Below, one piece after another: positions 1 through 10,700 of a stretch of 61,513 nt of DNA. Below the pieces are notes generated by a model, which worked only from the letters and a program-made list of their open reading frames with translations, had not been told where the DNA came from and made no database searches. The stretch is from Maricaulis sp. (GTDB taxonomy: Bacteria > Pseudomonadota > Alphaproteobacteria > Caulobacterales > Maricaulaceae), in NCBI GenBank assembly GCA_017643585.1, contig JAEPND010000014.1:2270-63782 (forward strand), written 5' to 3'. A program made the translations under genes and the position numbers. Position 1 is the stretch's first letter, and the number at the start of each line of letters is the position of its first letter.

Positions 1-579
1 TTCCTGCAAGGTGATCTGGTGGGCGGCGAGCTCGAAGCGCTGACACTGAAGCCATCTTTGGTACTTCATGCTCCAGGCCTTCTTGCCGGGGTAGATCCGG
101 CCATGCTTGAGCATGAGCGAGCCGATGGCTTGGCGCTTGCGGCGCAGGTCGTCCACTGCGCGCTCTCTCGACCTCACCAGGTCGCGCATCGCCTCGTGAA
201 CATCGTCGGGAACCCAAACGGATGTGAGTTCGCCGGCGCGCAGCAGACGTGCCAACCGAACCGCGTCGCGCTGGTCGGTTTTTACGCGATCCCCTGAACG
301 CATCGGAACAAGCGACGGAGCGACCACGGTGCAAGCATGACCCATCTGCGTCAGCTGACGGTAGAGACCATATCCAGTCGGTCCGGCCTCGTAGCAAAAA
401 CGGAGCTCCGAATGTCGGTCCTCCAACCTCTTCACCAGCCGGCGCACGGCATCGGGCGCCGACGAGATCGATCCGAGTTTGCGCACCTCTCCATCCCGTC
501 CGGCTTCCGCGATCGCCACGGCATGACTGGCCTTGGCAACATCCAGCCCGATGTAGGCTTCAGTCTTCGAACTTGGCAT
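1..579 (-). mobile_element. IS110-family transposase, N-terminal part, cut by window edge
   Basis: DEDD-type recombinase of the IS110 family, read on the minus strand from ATG at 579 for 193 codons to the window edge with no stop, so the C-terminal Tnp20 part lies outside. The RuvC-like DEDD residues are visible: Asp13 in GLDVAK, Glu64 in YEAGPTGYGL, and Asp102/Asp105 in KTDQRDA. Residues 150-193 match the conserved stretch with YPGKKAW and a basic helix. In this family the enzyme works with a bridge RNA encoded in the non-coding end of the element, here probably just upstream (580 to about 697). The insertion interrupts an AraC-like gene on the same strand. Family assignment is firm; the subgroup is not known from this half. 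Confidence 0.9.
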
Positions 580-697
580 TCACCTGTCCTCCCCTTCAGG
601 CCGGGAGCAGGCCGCCAATCGATCTGCCCACCGGCAATCCCAGTCTGCAACGATAAGGCTGCAGCTGGTTGGAAAGGACATGCGGTCTTACTGCGGA
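580..697 (-). ncRNA. IS110 non-coding end, candidate bridge RNA
   Basis: About 118 nt lie between the transposase start and the point (near 690-697) where the reading frame of the interrupted AraC-like gene resumes. The stretch is non-coding and can fold. On the minus strand CCAG-CTGCA pairs with TGCAG-A-CTGG around a 10-nt loop, and GGCC pairs with GGCC nearer the ATG. IS110-group elements encode the bridge RNA in this position, and it guides target and donor recognition. Its presence here is inferred from position and foldability. The exact IS boundary cannot be fixed because the other end is outside the window. Confidence 0.45.
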
Positions 698-1508
698 TCT
701 GGCGGCCCAGACTATTCACGGTCAGACCGGGGCGCAGATAGACCTGGCTACTGGCCAGATGGTCTTCAATGCGGGTCATCACGGCACGTAGGGACGGATC
801 TTGTCCGGGCGGCGGTGTGGTGGAGAGCGCCAGCTCGTCCGCGCTAACGCCATCGAAGAGCCTGGGATATTGCAGACCGTGAAACAGGAACAGGTTCACA
901 AGGCTCGCCAGCCCGACGAAGACGAGCAGTTCCGCCGCCTGGCTGGCCTGTGTTTGCCCGGACATTGCCAGGCTCGAACTGGCGGCATTGAGGACCAGAA
1001 TGGCGCACTGGACGCCGAGCAGGCGTTTGAGCCAGGTCAGTTTGAGATGGTCGAAATCCGTTCGCGTATTCTGCAAGGCTGCATGGAAGCGTGTGATCAG
1101 GCGCCAGGAGAACAAACCGTAGACGGCGATGCTGGCCAGGATCCCGAAGGCGAACACAAAGATGCTGACCGGCAAGATTTCAAACACCAGAAAGGTCAGG
1201 ATGGCCGGGCCTGCATGGGCCAGGTCGGAGCGGCGGAAACTTGCATTCTCCAGCGAAAGGCTGCGCGTATAGAGATACATCACCGGGCCGTAACAAAAGC
1301 CCAGAGCAATACCCAGGCTGGCCAGGTGCGGGCCTTGCTAGGGTGGGCCGACCAGATTGATCCCCATATGGCTGCTCAGCACAACGAGGAAGAGGCAGAG
1401 CACCTGGTTGGCGAATGTGCGAAAGCGGCCGCTGAGGGCGAGATACGTCACAAACAGCGCAGGTTGCACAATGATGATGATCTGTATGGTGCGGAACACT
1501 TCTTCCAA
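690..1508 (-). pseudogene. Membrane-sensor AraC-like regulator, broken by IS110 and by an amber codon
   Basis: The minus-strand frame runs from a probable TTG (1508; alternative GTG 1499) through several hydrophobic helices (for example IIIIVQPALFVTYLAL and VCAIL/LLVFVGLASLVNLFLF-like segments) to a linker ending LTVNSLGRQI, where an AraC-type helix-turn-helix normally begins. At that point the sequence switches to IS110 DNA, so the DNA-binding domain is separated. A second lesion is an in-frame TAG at 1338-1340, after VGPP; the same frame continues cleanly on its far side to MYLYTRSL. The architecture is that of regulators with an N-terminal membrane domain and a C-terminal AraC domain. It is non-functional unless the stop is suppressed and the IS excised. 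Confidence 0.75.
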
Positions 1509-1678
1509 AACCGGCCCCTGGTCCTCACCGATGAGACATGGATCGTGTGCGGGTCGCGTAGGACCGGATCACGGTCGCAAAAGTTCTAAATCGCGATTCA
1601 GGTCGAATGCATCTCGCTGAATATCCTACGAGCATCTCCACGAACAGTTTTAATCCGAAAACGCGTCGGGAGACACAT

Positions 1679-2719
1679 ATGAAACGCATCAATCTGGGGC
1701 TTGCCGTTGCCTTGCTGACCTTGGCTGCAGCCAGTTCGATCGTTCTGAAATCGCCCAATGAAAGCGCAGACGCGCAGGATGTTGAGACCGGTTTTCGTCC
1801 GCTTGTTGCCCAGATGGAGACCCTGCTTCAAACCCATCATTTCAATCGCGACGCGCTGCAGGGCGAACATTATGACAACACCCTGGCCGCCCTCTATGCG
1901 CTGGCTGAAACCGCACCGGATCAGGAGGCTTTTCTGGATGGCTTCCGGACAGTCTGGGCCGAGGGGCCGTTCTCGCATGTCAATTTGATGCCGAGCAACA
2001 ATACCGCTGCGGAGATGAGTGCCTATTTCGATGCGATGAATGTTGGCCCGGAGGCCACAGATCTGAGTCTCGTCGACAATATTGCGGTTCTGAGCGTGCA
2101 CACGATGATGGGCCAGGACACGGTCCGCTTCATCGAAAACGCGTTCGAGGAGATTGTCGCGCACGAGCCTGATGCCTTGATCATCGACCTGCGCCGCAAT
2201 GAGGGCGGAGCGTTCGCCATGCGTCCGACGGTGTCTGGCGTGATCGAGAACCCGGTGGATGCGGGTTATTTCATCTCGCGTCGGTGGACAGATCACAATG
2301 AGCATCAGCCAACGCGGGCCGATATTGTTGCCCTGGACCCCTGTACCGGGTGGTCCGTGCGGGAATTCTGGGATGCAGTCATCGAAGAGGCGGTCATTCG
2401 GGTTCGGTTCCTGCCATCGGAAACGGTTTATCGCGGGCCGGTCTATGTGCTCACGAGCGAAGCCACGGCGAGTGCGGCGGAGATGGCGGTCGAGGCCTTG
2501 CAGGCCGCGGGGCGTGTGCAGGTGATCGGCGAGCCCACTGCCGGGCAGATGCTGTCCCAGCGCCCCTTTGATCTGGACGGGGGCTTCCTGCTCTTCCTGC
2601 CCATCGCGGACTATTATTCGCTCAACACCGGGCGGATCGAAGGCCATCCGGTCCAGCCTGATATCCGGGTTGATGCCGACGAGGCGCTTGTACGGGCGAT
2701 GGAGCTTGCCCGCGAATGA
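1679..2719 (+). CDS. S41-family (TSPc domain) serine peptidase, exported
   Basis: A 346-residue protein with an N-terminal hydrophobic signal segment (residues 6-24), so probably periplasmic or membrane-attached. The tail-specific-protease core lies at about 130-335: strand NIAVLSV, then IIDLRRNEGG (168-177), then VLTSEATASAAEMA with Ser265 as the likely nucleophile, then GEPTAGQ (284-290). The usual GExTaG turn is kept, but the lysine found in CtpA-type Ser-Lys enzymes is Pro here, as in some S41B/IRBP-like members, so the catalytic partner is uncertain. No PDZ domain is apparent. ATG 1679 was chosen over an upstream frame start at 1607 because it has GGGAG upstream and begins a signal peptide. 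It is divergent from the broken AraC-like gene. Substrate unknown. Confidence 0.8.
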   Translation: MKRINLGLAVALLTLAAASSIVLKSPNESADAQDVETGFRPLVAQMETLLQTHHFNRDALQGEHYDNTLAALYALAETAPDQEAFLDGFRTVWAEGPFSHVNLMPSNNTAAEMSAYFDAMNVGPEATDLSLVDNIAVLSVHTMMGQDTVRFIENAFEEIVAHEPDALIIDLRRNEGGAFAMRPTVSGVIENPVDAGYFISRRWTDHNEHQPTRADIVALDPCTGWSVREFWDAVIEEAVIRVRFLPSETVYRGPVYVLTSEATASAAEMAVEALQAAGRVQVIGEPTAGQMLSQRPFDLDGGFLLFLPIADYYSLNTGRIEGHPVQPDIRVDADEALVRAMELARE

Positions 2720-2874
2720 ACACGACCCTCGCGTGACCAAGGGGCAGGCAGGCGGCTTGCCCCTCATCGGGGCGGCTGTTTTCCCGGAGCATATTTTAGC
2801 CCCTTGCCCCGAGCGGTCTGGAGTTGAAAACATGAGAGTGAGGGATTCGTTTTTGAAGCCGGGAAGGAACCCGC

Positions 2875-3180
2875 ATGCAATTCACCGTAACGCCGGCCGC
2901 CGAGGCGCTTCTCGTCGCGTTATCGGGTACGTTTCGATTTGACGATCAAGAGCACTTCAAAGGTGTGCTCAAGGCCATCGACAGTTTTGACGGCAAGGGG
3001 GTGACGATAGACCTCGCCGGAACGACCGCCCTAGATTCTGCCGGTGTCGGCATGCTGCTTCTGGCGCATGAACGGGCAAAGAAACAGGGCAAGACAGTGT
3101 CCCTGCGCGGGGCGCACGGGCCGGTCCGGCAAGTTCTGGACGTCACCAAGATCGACAACATCATGACCATTCATCCCTGA
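2875..3180 (+). CDS. STAS-domain protein (anti-sigma factor antagonist type)
   Basis: A single-domain 101-residue STAS protein. The motif TALDSAGVGMLL contains Asp54-Ser55, where SpoIIAA/RsbV-type proteins are phosphorylated by a partner kinase. GGAAGG lies just before the ATG. The next gene, 68 bp downstream on the same strand, is a membrane hybrid histidine kinase, so a shared signalling role is plausible. No RsbW-type anti-sigma kinase or RsbU-type phosphatase is encoded in the window. Alternatively it could be a chemotaxis or lipid-asymmetry STAS protein, but no Mla or Che genes are near. Confidence 0.85.
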   Translation: MQFTVTPAAEALLVALSGTFRFDDQEHFKGVLKAIDSFDGKGVTIDLAGTTALDSAGVGMLLLAHERAKKQGKTVSLRGAHGPVRQVLDVTKIDNIMTIHP

Positions 3181-3248
3181 TGCGCAGGGCGAGCAGTCAT
3201 TTTTTAAGCATGTTTGCTTAGGTTGCTTCGCGCAATCAGGAGGATGGC

Positions 3249-5048
3249 GTGTTCTGGACGAAAGTTGACGGGTTTGCGGGCGTAGATCCCAGTCAGGCAC
3301 CGGAGCTTGCAGAACGGGTTCGTATCGCGGCCGCTTTTACTTTCGTGCTGGCGTGCACGGCCTTCATCAACGCCGCCATTCTGACCTACACCGGTCAGGG
3401 ACGACCCGGCATGATGGAGCTCGGCTTGATTTCGGGCGTGTTGGCCCTGAGTGTCGGTGCCGTGGGCATCCGTTTGCGGCGACCGAATGCGACGATCGCG
3501 GCCATCCTGGTCATCACCGCATTGGTCTTCCTGGCGACGGCCTGGGGAAACCGGGGTTCGTTCCCGCCTGCAGCGGCGTATGTGCCCGGCATTGTTCTGG
3601 GAGCCTATATCGCCTGGGGATGGCGCGCCGCCATCGGTGCCATACTTCCGGTCGGAGTCTTTTATGGGCTGGTCCTGAAATGGGGGGCCGATTTCCGGGG
3701 TACCGAATTGCAGTACGATGCCAGCTTCATGCTGCCCTCCCTGGTGATCGCGGCGGCAATGGCTGTTGTCTGGATCGTCTTTTTCGGCTCGTTGATCCGT
3801 CAATCCAGCCATGAAAGCGCTGCCGCCTTGCAGCGCAAGAATGAAGAATTGACGGTTGCACTGGAACGGGCGGAAGCGGCCAATCGGGCCAAGTCGGAAT
3901 TCCTCGCCAATATGGGGCATGAAATTCGCACCCCTCTCAATGGAGTGCTTGGCATGACACGGGTCATGCTGCATGAGGGCGCCCCGGATGATGAGGCGCG
4001 CAAACGTCTCGAGCTGGTCAATCAATCCGGTGAGAACCTGCTCGAACTGCTCAATGATGTGCTCGACCTGTCAGAGATCGAGGTCGGTGGTTTGCGGTTC
4101 GAGGACAAGAGCTTTGATCTGTCTGACCTCGTCGAGACGACGGTCGCGCCCTGGAAGGCGCAGGCCGAGGACAAGGGATTGAAGTTTGTCCTGGCGATGG
4201 ACCGTGTGGAACACCGCGTGCTGATCGGTGATGTTGTGCGTCTTCGCCAGGTCCTCAACAACCTGCTGTCAAACGCGGTGAAGTTTACCCACCGGGGTCA
4301 GATCAACGTGCAGCTCGACCAGCGGGAGCTGGGTGATGAGCGCATCGAGACCTGGATCGATGTCGAGGACAGCGGCATCGGCATCCCCCAGAACAAGCAG
4401 GCCCGTATTTTCGACGCTTTCAGCCAGGTCGATATGTCGACCAAGCGACAATATGGCGGTACCGGTCTGGGGCTGGCGATTTGTGACAAGCTGACGCGTG
4501 CCATGGGGGGCAAGATCCACTTGCGGAGTGCACCCGGTCAGGGATCAAGCTTCAAGGTCTCCATTCAGAATGAGCGCGGTGAAGCTGCGGAATTGGCGGC
4601 AGGAGAAGCGCAGAGCCAGCCCGTGGAGATCCGTGACGATTTCCGCCTGCTGCTTGTGGACGACGTGGTGACCAATCAGCTGGTTCTCAAGGCAATGATC
4701 CAGAATACGATCTGCGCCAAGGGGTTGGTCGTGGATGTCGCTTCGAGCGGTCGTGAGGCTATCAACCTGGCAACCATGCGTCCCTATGACATGATCCTGA
4801 TGGATATCCAGATGCCGCAAATGGATGGCATAACGGCACTGAAATGCATCCGTGAGGTGCCCGCGTGTGACCCGACTCGCATCGTTGCGGTGACGGCTCT
4901 GGCCTCGGACGGTCATGAACAACAGCTACGGGCTGCAGGTTTCACAGACTATCTGGCCAAGCCAGTCGGTATCGATGGTTTACGCCAGGTCTTCCGCCGC
5001 ATGGCTGAGGCGGAAGCCGGGACTGCAACGCAAGCGGTCGCTGGCTAA
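3249..5048 (+). CDS. Membrane-bound hybrid histidine kinase (HisKA-HATPase-REC)
   Basis: 599 residues. Five to six hydrophobic helices occupy about 25-185 and form the sensor. A short coiled coil (190-215) is followed by a HisKA domain with His224 in [12 protein letters not shown], then a HATPase with N-box [10 protein letters not shown] (337-346), DSGIGIP (374-380) and [10 protein letters not shown]-terminal receiver domain begins at [10 protein letters not shown], has the phospho-acceptor Asp519 in [11 protein letters not shown], and ends with YLAKPVG. The start is GTG 3249 with AGGAGG 6 bases upstream; the ATG at 3244 is out of frame. No output domain or partner regulator is adjacent, so phosphate probably passes to an unlinked phosphotransferase. 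The gene ends 4 bp into the convergent ThDP-enzyme gene. Confidence 0.93.
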   Translation: MFWTKVDGFAGVDPSQAPELAERVRIAAAFTFVLACTAFINAAILTYTGQGRPGMMELGLISGVLALSVGAVGIRLRRPNATIAAILVITALVFLATAWGNRGSFPPAAAYVPGIVLGAYIAWGWRAAIGAILPVGVFYGLVLKWGADFRGTELQYDASFMLPSLVIAAAMAVVWIVFFGSLIRQSSHESAAALQRKNEELTVALERAEAANRAKSEFLANMGHEIRTPLNGVLGMTRVMLHEGAPDDEARKRLELVNQSGENLLELLNDVLDLSEIEVGGLRFEDKSFDLSDLVETTVAPWKAQAEDKGLKFVLAMDRVEHRVLIGDVVRLRQVLNNLLSNAVKFTHRGQINVQLDQRELGDERIETWIDVEDSGIGIPQNKQARIFDAFSQVDMSTKRQYGGTGLGLAICDKLTRAMGGKIHLRSAPGQGSSFKVSIQNERGEAAELAAGEAQSQPVEIRDDFRLLLVDDVVTNQLVLKAMIQNTICAKGLVVDVASSGREAINLATMRPYDMILMDIQMPQMDGITALKCIREVPACDPTRIVAVTALASDGHEQQLRAAGFTDYLAKPVGIDGLRQVFRRMAEAEAGTATQAVAG

Positions 5049-6595
5049 ATTTCCGCGACGATGGTCTGAGGGCCTCCGGCCTTGAGCGCGCGAACAAGTG
5101 CCGCGTCAAACTCACCCGCTGTCCGCGCAGACTGGGCGGGCACGCCAAAGCCTTCAGAGATTTTCACCCAGTCCATTTTCGGATTGTCGAGTGACAGCAT
5201 TTGCTGGGCCGCCGGGCCCGGTTCGCCGGCACCGACACGCGCCAGTTCGAAATTCAACACCAAATAGGAATGATTGGCGAAGACGACGTTGATGACGTTC
5301 AGGTTTTCACGGGCCTGCGTCCACATCGCCTGCAGCGTATAGGCCGCCGCACCATCCCCGCACAGGGCGAAGACCTGACGCTCCGGGCAGGCCAGTGCGG
5401 CGCCAATCGATTGTGGCATGCCGGAACCCAGAGAGCCGCCGGTCAGACACAGCCAGTCGTGGCGTGGGCCCGAGGAAATCCACGGAAAGACACCCATGCC
5501 CGAGGTCGTGGCGTCATCACAGATAATGCTGTCCTCGGGCATGTGACGCATCATCGAGATGCCGACAAATCCCGGATTGAGTTCGGCGTCGGGAAAGAGT
5601 TTCGGGGCCTGGGCCCTGTCCGGAACGCTTGGCTTGGCAGGGGCGTCAAACCGGTTCGCCAGTTCCGCAAGTGCTGCGACGGTATCGCCTTCTGGCCCGC
5701 CTAGCGGCACCACCGGTATGCCTTCCGGGGCGAATTCCCCCCGTTCACCGGGATAGGCAAAAAACGCGACCGGGGCCTTCGTGCCGGCGACAATCAGAAG
5801 ATCGGCATCCTTGAGCTCTTCCATCGCCTCGGCGCCGAGATAGCTCAGACGTTTGGGGGCAAAGCGGCCATGGCCACGCGCGATGCGTGCGATGAATGTG
5901 TCCATGAAGACCTTGGCACCGGTGGCTTCGGCGAGGCGGCCCACCGCCTCCAGCCCGTCATCCAGACAGGCATTGGAGCCCAGCAGGATGTGCGGGTTCT
6001 CGGCATTGCGCAGGGCATCTTCCGCAGCGTTGATCAGGGCGGCGTCTACGGGGATAAGGCCGGGCATGTCCTGCGCGTCGATGACATCCGGCTCCGCATC
6101 GGACCAGGCGCAATCGGCGGGCAGAACCAGGCTGGCGATACCCCGTTCGGGGCCATGGGACTGGCGCACCGCTTCCACGGCGAGCGATGATAGCTCACCT
6201 GGCGTAGTCACGCGCCCGACCCAGCGCGACATCGGGGCAACGACACCCTCGATATCACTGGTCAGCGGAGCATCATGTTGTAGGTGGTCCTGTGCGTGAT
6301 CGCCAACGATATTGACGACCGGCGCATGCGCGCGCCGCGCATTGTGGAGGTTGGCCAGGCCGTTGGCTGCACCCGGACCGAGATGCAACAGCGTGGCGGC
6401 CGGTTTTCCGGACATGCGGGCATAGCCATCTGCGGCGCCGGTCGCGACACCCTCGAACAGGCACAGGACGGACTTCATGCCATCCACCCGGTCGAGCGCG
6501 GCGACCATGTGCATCTCCGAGGTGCCCGGATTGGTGAAACAGGTGTCGACGCCCTGGTTGATCAGGGTCCGAACGAGGCTTTCAGCTGCAAACAT
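5045..6595 (-). CDS. ThDP-dependent 2-keto-acid enzyme (acetolactate synthase/benzoylformate decarboxylase superfamily)
   Basis: 516 residues with the three-domain layout of pyruvate-oxidase/acetolactate-synthase-type enzymes. The cofactor-activating Glu48 lies in [14 protein letters not shown], His71 in LLHLGPG, and the ThDP/Mg motif runs from GDG (413-415) to Asn441 in ANHSY. Proteins of this subgroup are usually annotated acetolactate synthase large subunit, but they lack a regulatory subunit partner. Here the gene lies 11 bp downstream of an FMN-dependent 2-hydroxy-acid dehydrogenase, an arrangement more like mandelate-type oxidation followed by decarboxylation of the keto acid. The substrate is therefore inferred to be a 2-keto acid of unknown side chain. 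The fold is certain, the exact reaction is not. Confidence 0.85.
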   Translation of the reverse strand: MFAAESLVRTLINQGVDTCFTNPGTSEMHMVAALDRVDGMKSVLCLFEGVATGAADGYARMSGKPAATLLHLGPGAANGLANLHNARRAHAPVVNIVGDHAQDHLQHDAPLTSDIEGVVAPMSRWVGRVTTPGELSSLAVEAVRQSHGPERGIASLVLPADCAWSDAEPDVIDAQDMPGLIPVDAALINAAEDALRNAENPHILLGSNACLDDGLEAVGRLAEATGAKVFMDTFIARIARGHGRFAPKRLSYLGAEAMEELKDADLLIVAGTKAPVAFFAYPGERGEFAPEGIPVVPLGGPEGDTVAALAELANRFDAPAKPSVPDRAQAPKLFPDAELNPGFVGISMMRHMPEDSIICDDATTSGMGVFPWISSGPRHDWLCLTGGSLGSGMPQSIGAALACPERQVFALCGDGAAAYTLQAMWTQARENLNVINVVFANHSYLVLNFELARVGAGEPGPAAQQMLSLDNPKMDWVKISEGFGVPAQSARTAGEFDAALVRALKAGGPQTIVAEI

Positions 6596-6606
6596 GGTGA
6601 CGCTCC

Positions 6607-7749
6607 TTAAGGGCGACGAACAAAATCTGGTGTGAGATCTGAGAGTTTTGCGACCCCGGTCAAGGCCATATCGCGTTCCAGGCTGGTCATTAGCAATTCC
6701 AGCGCCCGGCTGACCCCGGCCTCGCCCGCCGCGCCCAGGCCATAGAGATAGGGGCGTCCGACGGCGACGGCGGTAGCACCCAGGGCGATGGCCTTGATGA
6801 TATCGGTACCGCGGCGGACACCCCCGTCGAGGATAATGTCAGCCTGTCCGCGCACGGCTGCGACAATGTCTGGCAGGGTGTCGATCGTGGCAGGAGATGT
6901 ATCCAGCTGGCGGCCGCCATGATTGGAAATCCAGACGGCGTCGGCGCCGGCGTCGAGGCAGCGGCGCGCATCATCGGCGCGGCAGATGCCCTTGATTGCG
7001 AACGGTCCGCCCCAGACCTCTTTCATCCAACGGGCGTGCTCCCAGGTGACCGTGCGGTCGAACTGGGAGTTGAGGAATTCGATAATCCCCATCCCACCGG
7101 TATCCATGTCGGCCCAGTTGGCCGCTGCGATCTCGGGCGAGCCCAGCATGTCCATCAGATAGCCCGGTCGGGCGAGCACCTGGCTCACCGTCCTGGCATT
7201 GATTTTCGGCGGGATGGTAAAGGCGTTGACGTGGTCGCGCTCGCGATTGCCGGCAACGGGAACGTCCACAGTCAGGATAACACCTGTGAAGCCGGCGGTC
7301 CGGGCGCGTTCGAGGGCTTTCTCGACAATAGCCCGGTCTTTCCACACATAGACCTGAAACCATTTCGGCCCGTCAGTCAGTTCAGCCACACGCTCAATGG
7401 TCGTCGAGCCGAGCGTGGAAAGACAATAGATTAGCCCGGCTTTCTTCGCAGCCCGGGCAACCGCGCTCTCTCCACCCTTGGGATGAAAAAGGCGCTGGGC
7501 GGCCGTCGGTGTCACCACAATCGGTGCGGTGCTTTCAGCACCCATCACCGAGGTGCGCATGTCGATCTCGGAGATGTCGACCAGCGTCTTGAAGTTCAGC
7601 TTGTAGTCGGCAAACCGTCCGGGATTGTCCCGCAGCGTGACCTCGTCATCCGCTCCGCCATCAATATAGTCGAACACCATCCGCGGCAGTCGCTTGCGCG
7701 CCAGCTCTCGCAAATCGCTGATATTGTGAGCAGAAGAGAGGGACCCCAT
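6607..7749 (-). CDS. FMN-dependent 2-hydroxy-acid dehydrogenase (LldD/mandelate dehydrogenase family)
   Basis: 380 residues, a single TIM-barrel flavoenzyme that oxidises an L-2-hydroxy acid to the 2-keto acid. Recognisable parts are FDYIDGGADDE near residue 26, the FQVYV strand with Tyr134, Lys253 in FAIKGI, the catalytic His277 and Arg280 in SNHGGRQLD, and the phosphate loop GGVRRGTDIIKAIALGA. Length equals lactate and mandelate dehydrogenases. It is the first of a two-gene unit with the ThDP enzyme downstream, and its start is only 32 bp after the stop of the RND pump gene on the same strand. Lactate, mandelate or glycolate cannot be told apart from sequence alone. Confidence 0.88.
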   Translation of the reverse strand: MGSLSSAHNISDLRELARKRLPRMVFDYIDGGADDEVTLRDNPGRFADYKLNFKTLVDISEIDMRTSVMGAESTAPIVVTPTAAQRLFHPKGGESAVARAAKKAGLIYCLSTLGSTTIERVAELTDGPKWFQVYVWKDRAIVEKALERARTAGFTGVILTVDVPVAGNRERDHVNAFTIPPKINARTVSQVLARPGYLMDMLGSPEIAAANWADMDTGGMGIIEFLNSQFDRTVTWEHARWMKEVWGGPFAIKGICRADDARRCLDAGADAVWISNHGGRQLDTSPATIDTLPDIVAAVRGQADIILDGGVRRGTDIIKAIALGATAVAVGRPYLYGLGAAGEAGVSRALELLMTSLERDMALTGVAKLSDLTPDFVRRP

Positions 7750-7781
7750 AGCGGTGAAGGTCGCTCTCTATCTGGTCGCGG

Positions 7782-10700
7782 TCAAGCGGTGTCGGCGACT
7801 TGATCGATGATTTTCTCAGGTTGTCCGGCCCGCACACCAAAAAACAGCGCATAGATCGTCGGGACGGCGATCATGGTCAGGATCGTTGCGAAGGCGAGGC
7901 CGCCGATAATGGTCACGGCCATGGCCTGGAAGAAGGCATCGAACAGCAGCGGTGTCATGCCCAGGATGGTGGTCGAGGCGGCCAGCAGGACCGGGCGCAG
8001 GCGGCTGACGGAGCCGTCTCGCACCGCGTCGACCTTGTCCGCGCCATCACGGATGCGCGCATCAATTTCGTCAACGAGCACGATCGCATTCTTGATCAGC
8101 ATGCCGGACAGCGACAACAGGCCGAGCAGGGCCGTGAAGCTGAAGGCGACATTGGTGAGCAGGAGGCCGATGACCACGCCGTTGACTGACATCGGCACTA
8201 TGGACCAGATGATCAGTGGCTGACGGACCTTGGCAAATAGCATGAAGGAGATGGTCAGCATCACCACCAGGGTGAAGGGCAGGGTTCCACCAAGAGATTC
8301 ATTCGCCTGGGCTGAGCTTTCGTACTCGCCACCCCATTCCAGGGAATAGCCCGGTGGAATATCCATCGCTTCGATGATCGGGCGGAAACGGGCAAAGCCT
8401 TCCATCGCCGTCTCGTGCGGATGGGGATTGGCACGGACCGAAATCGTGCGCACGCGGTCACGGCGCTGGATCAGGGCGTCTTCGGCAACCAGGTCAAAAC
8501 GCGAGACGACCTGGTTCATCGGGACATAGGTGCGTTGTGACGAGCTCCAGACCAGACGGTCGAACAGATCATCCACATCAGTGCGTTCGCTGAGAGGCGC
8601 GCGTGCGATGATGGGGATCAGGTCCTCACCTTCCCGGAATACACCGACTTGGGCGCCATCCGTGGCAAAGACCAGAGCGTTGGCGATGTTTTCGCGGGTG
8701 ATGCCGGTGGTGCGGGCGCGCTCCTCGATGACGTTTGGACGGAAGGTCGTCGTGCGATTGCGCCAATTGGTGCGGATGTCGAGGACGTCGCCCTCGGCAT
8801 GCAGGCGGGCCATGGCCTCCTCGGAAAGGGCGCGCAGGACGTCGGCGTCAGGGCCGGAGAAGCGCGCCTCCAGCTTGGCCCCGCCCGGCGGACCGAAAAC
8901 GATGCGATCCGCGCGGATGGACACGTCCGGATAGGTGTCGCGAACATGCGCCAGGATGCGTTCGGCAAGCGGGGGAATAGTCTCCAGATTGGCGGTTTGC
9001 ACAATAATCTGGCCGTAGGACGCGCTGGGCTGTTCGGCGTTGTAGGTCAGCATGAAACGCGTGGCGCCGGCGCCGACGAAACTGTCGAACTGTGCGGTCT
9101 CAGGTTGCTCGGCGATGAAGGCGCCGACCTCCCGGATAGTCTGGTCGACCGTCAGGATGTCCGCACCTTCCGGATGCTCGATGTTGACGAAAAACATCGG
9201 CGTATTGGTTTCCGGGAAAAAGGAATTCCGGACGGAGCCGAAACCGACATAACAGGCCATTGTAACGACGAGCAGGCTGCCAAGAACGACCCATCGTCTT
9301 TGCAGGGCCTGGCTCAGCAGGCCGCGATAGACCGTGTACATGCCTCCGGTATAGACCGACGCCTCGTCCTGGTCTTCCTCGTTCTTGCTCAGGGCTTGCT
9401 GACGCTGACTTTCGAACAGGTGATAACCCACCATTGGAACGACTGTGACAGCCAGGACCCAGCTCAGCAGCAGGGAGATGGCAATGACCGCGAAAAGCGA
9501 GAACAGGAATTCGCCGGTTGAGTCCGGCGACAGTCCGATGCCAGCAAATGCCATGATGCCGATGACGGTGGCGCCGAGCAGGGGCCATTGTGTGGACTTC
9601 ACCGCATCTTCAGCGGCGGCCAGCCGGGGTTTGCCGCGCAGGACACCGGTCAGCATGCCTTCAGTCACAACGATGGCGTTATCGACCAGCATGCCCATGG
9701 CGATAATCAGCGCGCCCAGGGAAATCCGCTCCATCTCCAGCGACATCATGTTCATGAAGAAAAGCGTGCCCGCGACGGTCAGGAAGAGAACTGTGCCGAC
9801 AGTCAGGCCGGCGCGCCAACCCATGAAGATGCACAGAACGCCCACCACAATGCCGACAGACATCAGGAGGTTGATGAGGAAGTCATTGATAGCCGTGTCG
9901 ACCACCAGGTGCTGTTGGTAAATCGGGTGAAGTTCGATCCCGAGGGGCAGCTCGGCCTCCAGCTCTACCAGTCGCGCTTCGACGGCAAAGCCGACATCAA
10001 CGATATTGGCCGTGGTCTGACCGGCGATGCCCAGCGTGAATGCGCGGGTATTGTTGTGATAGATGATGTTGTCCGGTCGGTCCTGGCTGGATCGCGTGAT
10101 CGTGGCGATGTCCGACAGACGGATCGTCTCCGCGGTATCGCCGGGTGTGATCAGAATATTGTTGATCGCATCCACACCGGACAAGGTTTGAGGAATATCC
10201 AGTCGGATATAGCGCCCGCCCAGCGGGGTCGAGCCCGAGACAACCACAGTGTTTTCACGGCCAATGGCCTGCAGCAGGCTTTCATAGGACAGGCCCAGCT
10301 GGACGAGGTTGTCCTGGGGAATGTCGATATAGATGCGCTCATCCGGCTCGCCGTCGACGGAGACCTTGGCCACACCGTCCACGACCAACAGCTCCCGGCG
10401 CAGGGTCCGGGCAACCTCGCGGATCATGTCATCAGAAAAACCCTCGGCCGTGACGGCATAGAAGATGCCGTACGTGTCTCCGAAATCGTCATAGACGCGT
10501 GGGTTCGCGGCGCCGGGCGGCAGCATGGGGACGGTGTCGCGAATGCGGGCACGCAGCTTGGTCCATACGCCGGGCAGATCCGCGCTGTTGATCGTGTCGT
10601 CGATGGTGATCTGGATTTCCGACATGCCGGGCGAGCTCTCCGAGTGGATCTCGGAGACTTCAGCCAATTGCTGGATAGCGATTTCCAGGCGTTCGGTAAC

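Noticed and set aside
2740-2764. AGGGGCA/TGCCCCT hairpin after the S41 gene as a terminator
   Set aside because: The loop is GC-rich and no T-run follows closely; too weak to list as a feature.
3205-3220. TAAGCA-TGTT-TGCTTA hairpin as a terminator after the STAS gene
   Set aside because: The T-run precedes rather than follows the stem on the plus strand, and the stem is only 6 bp.
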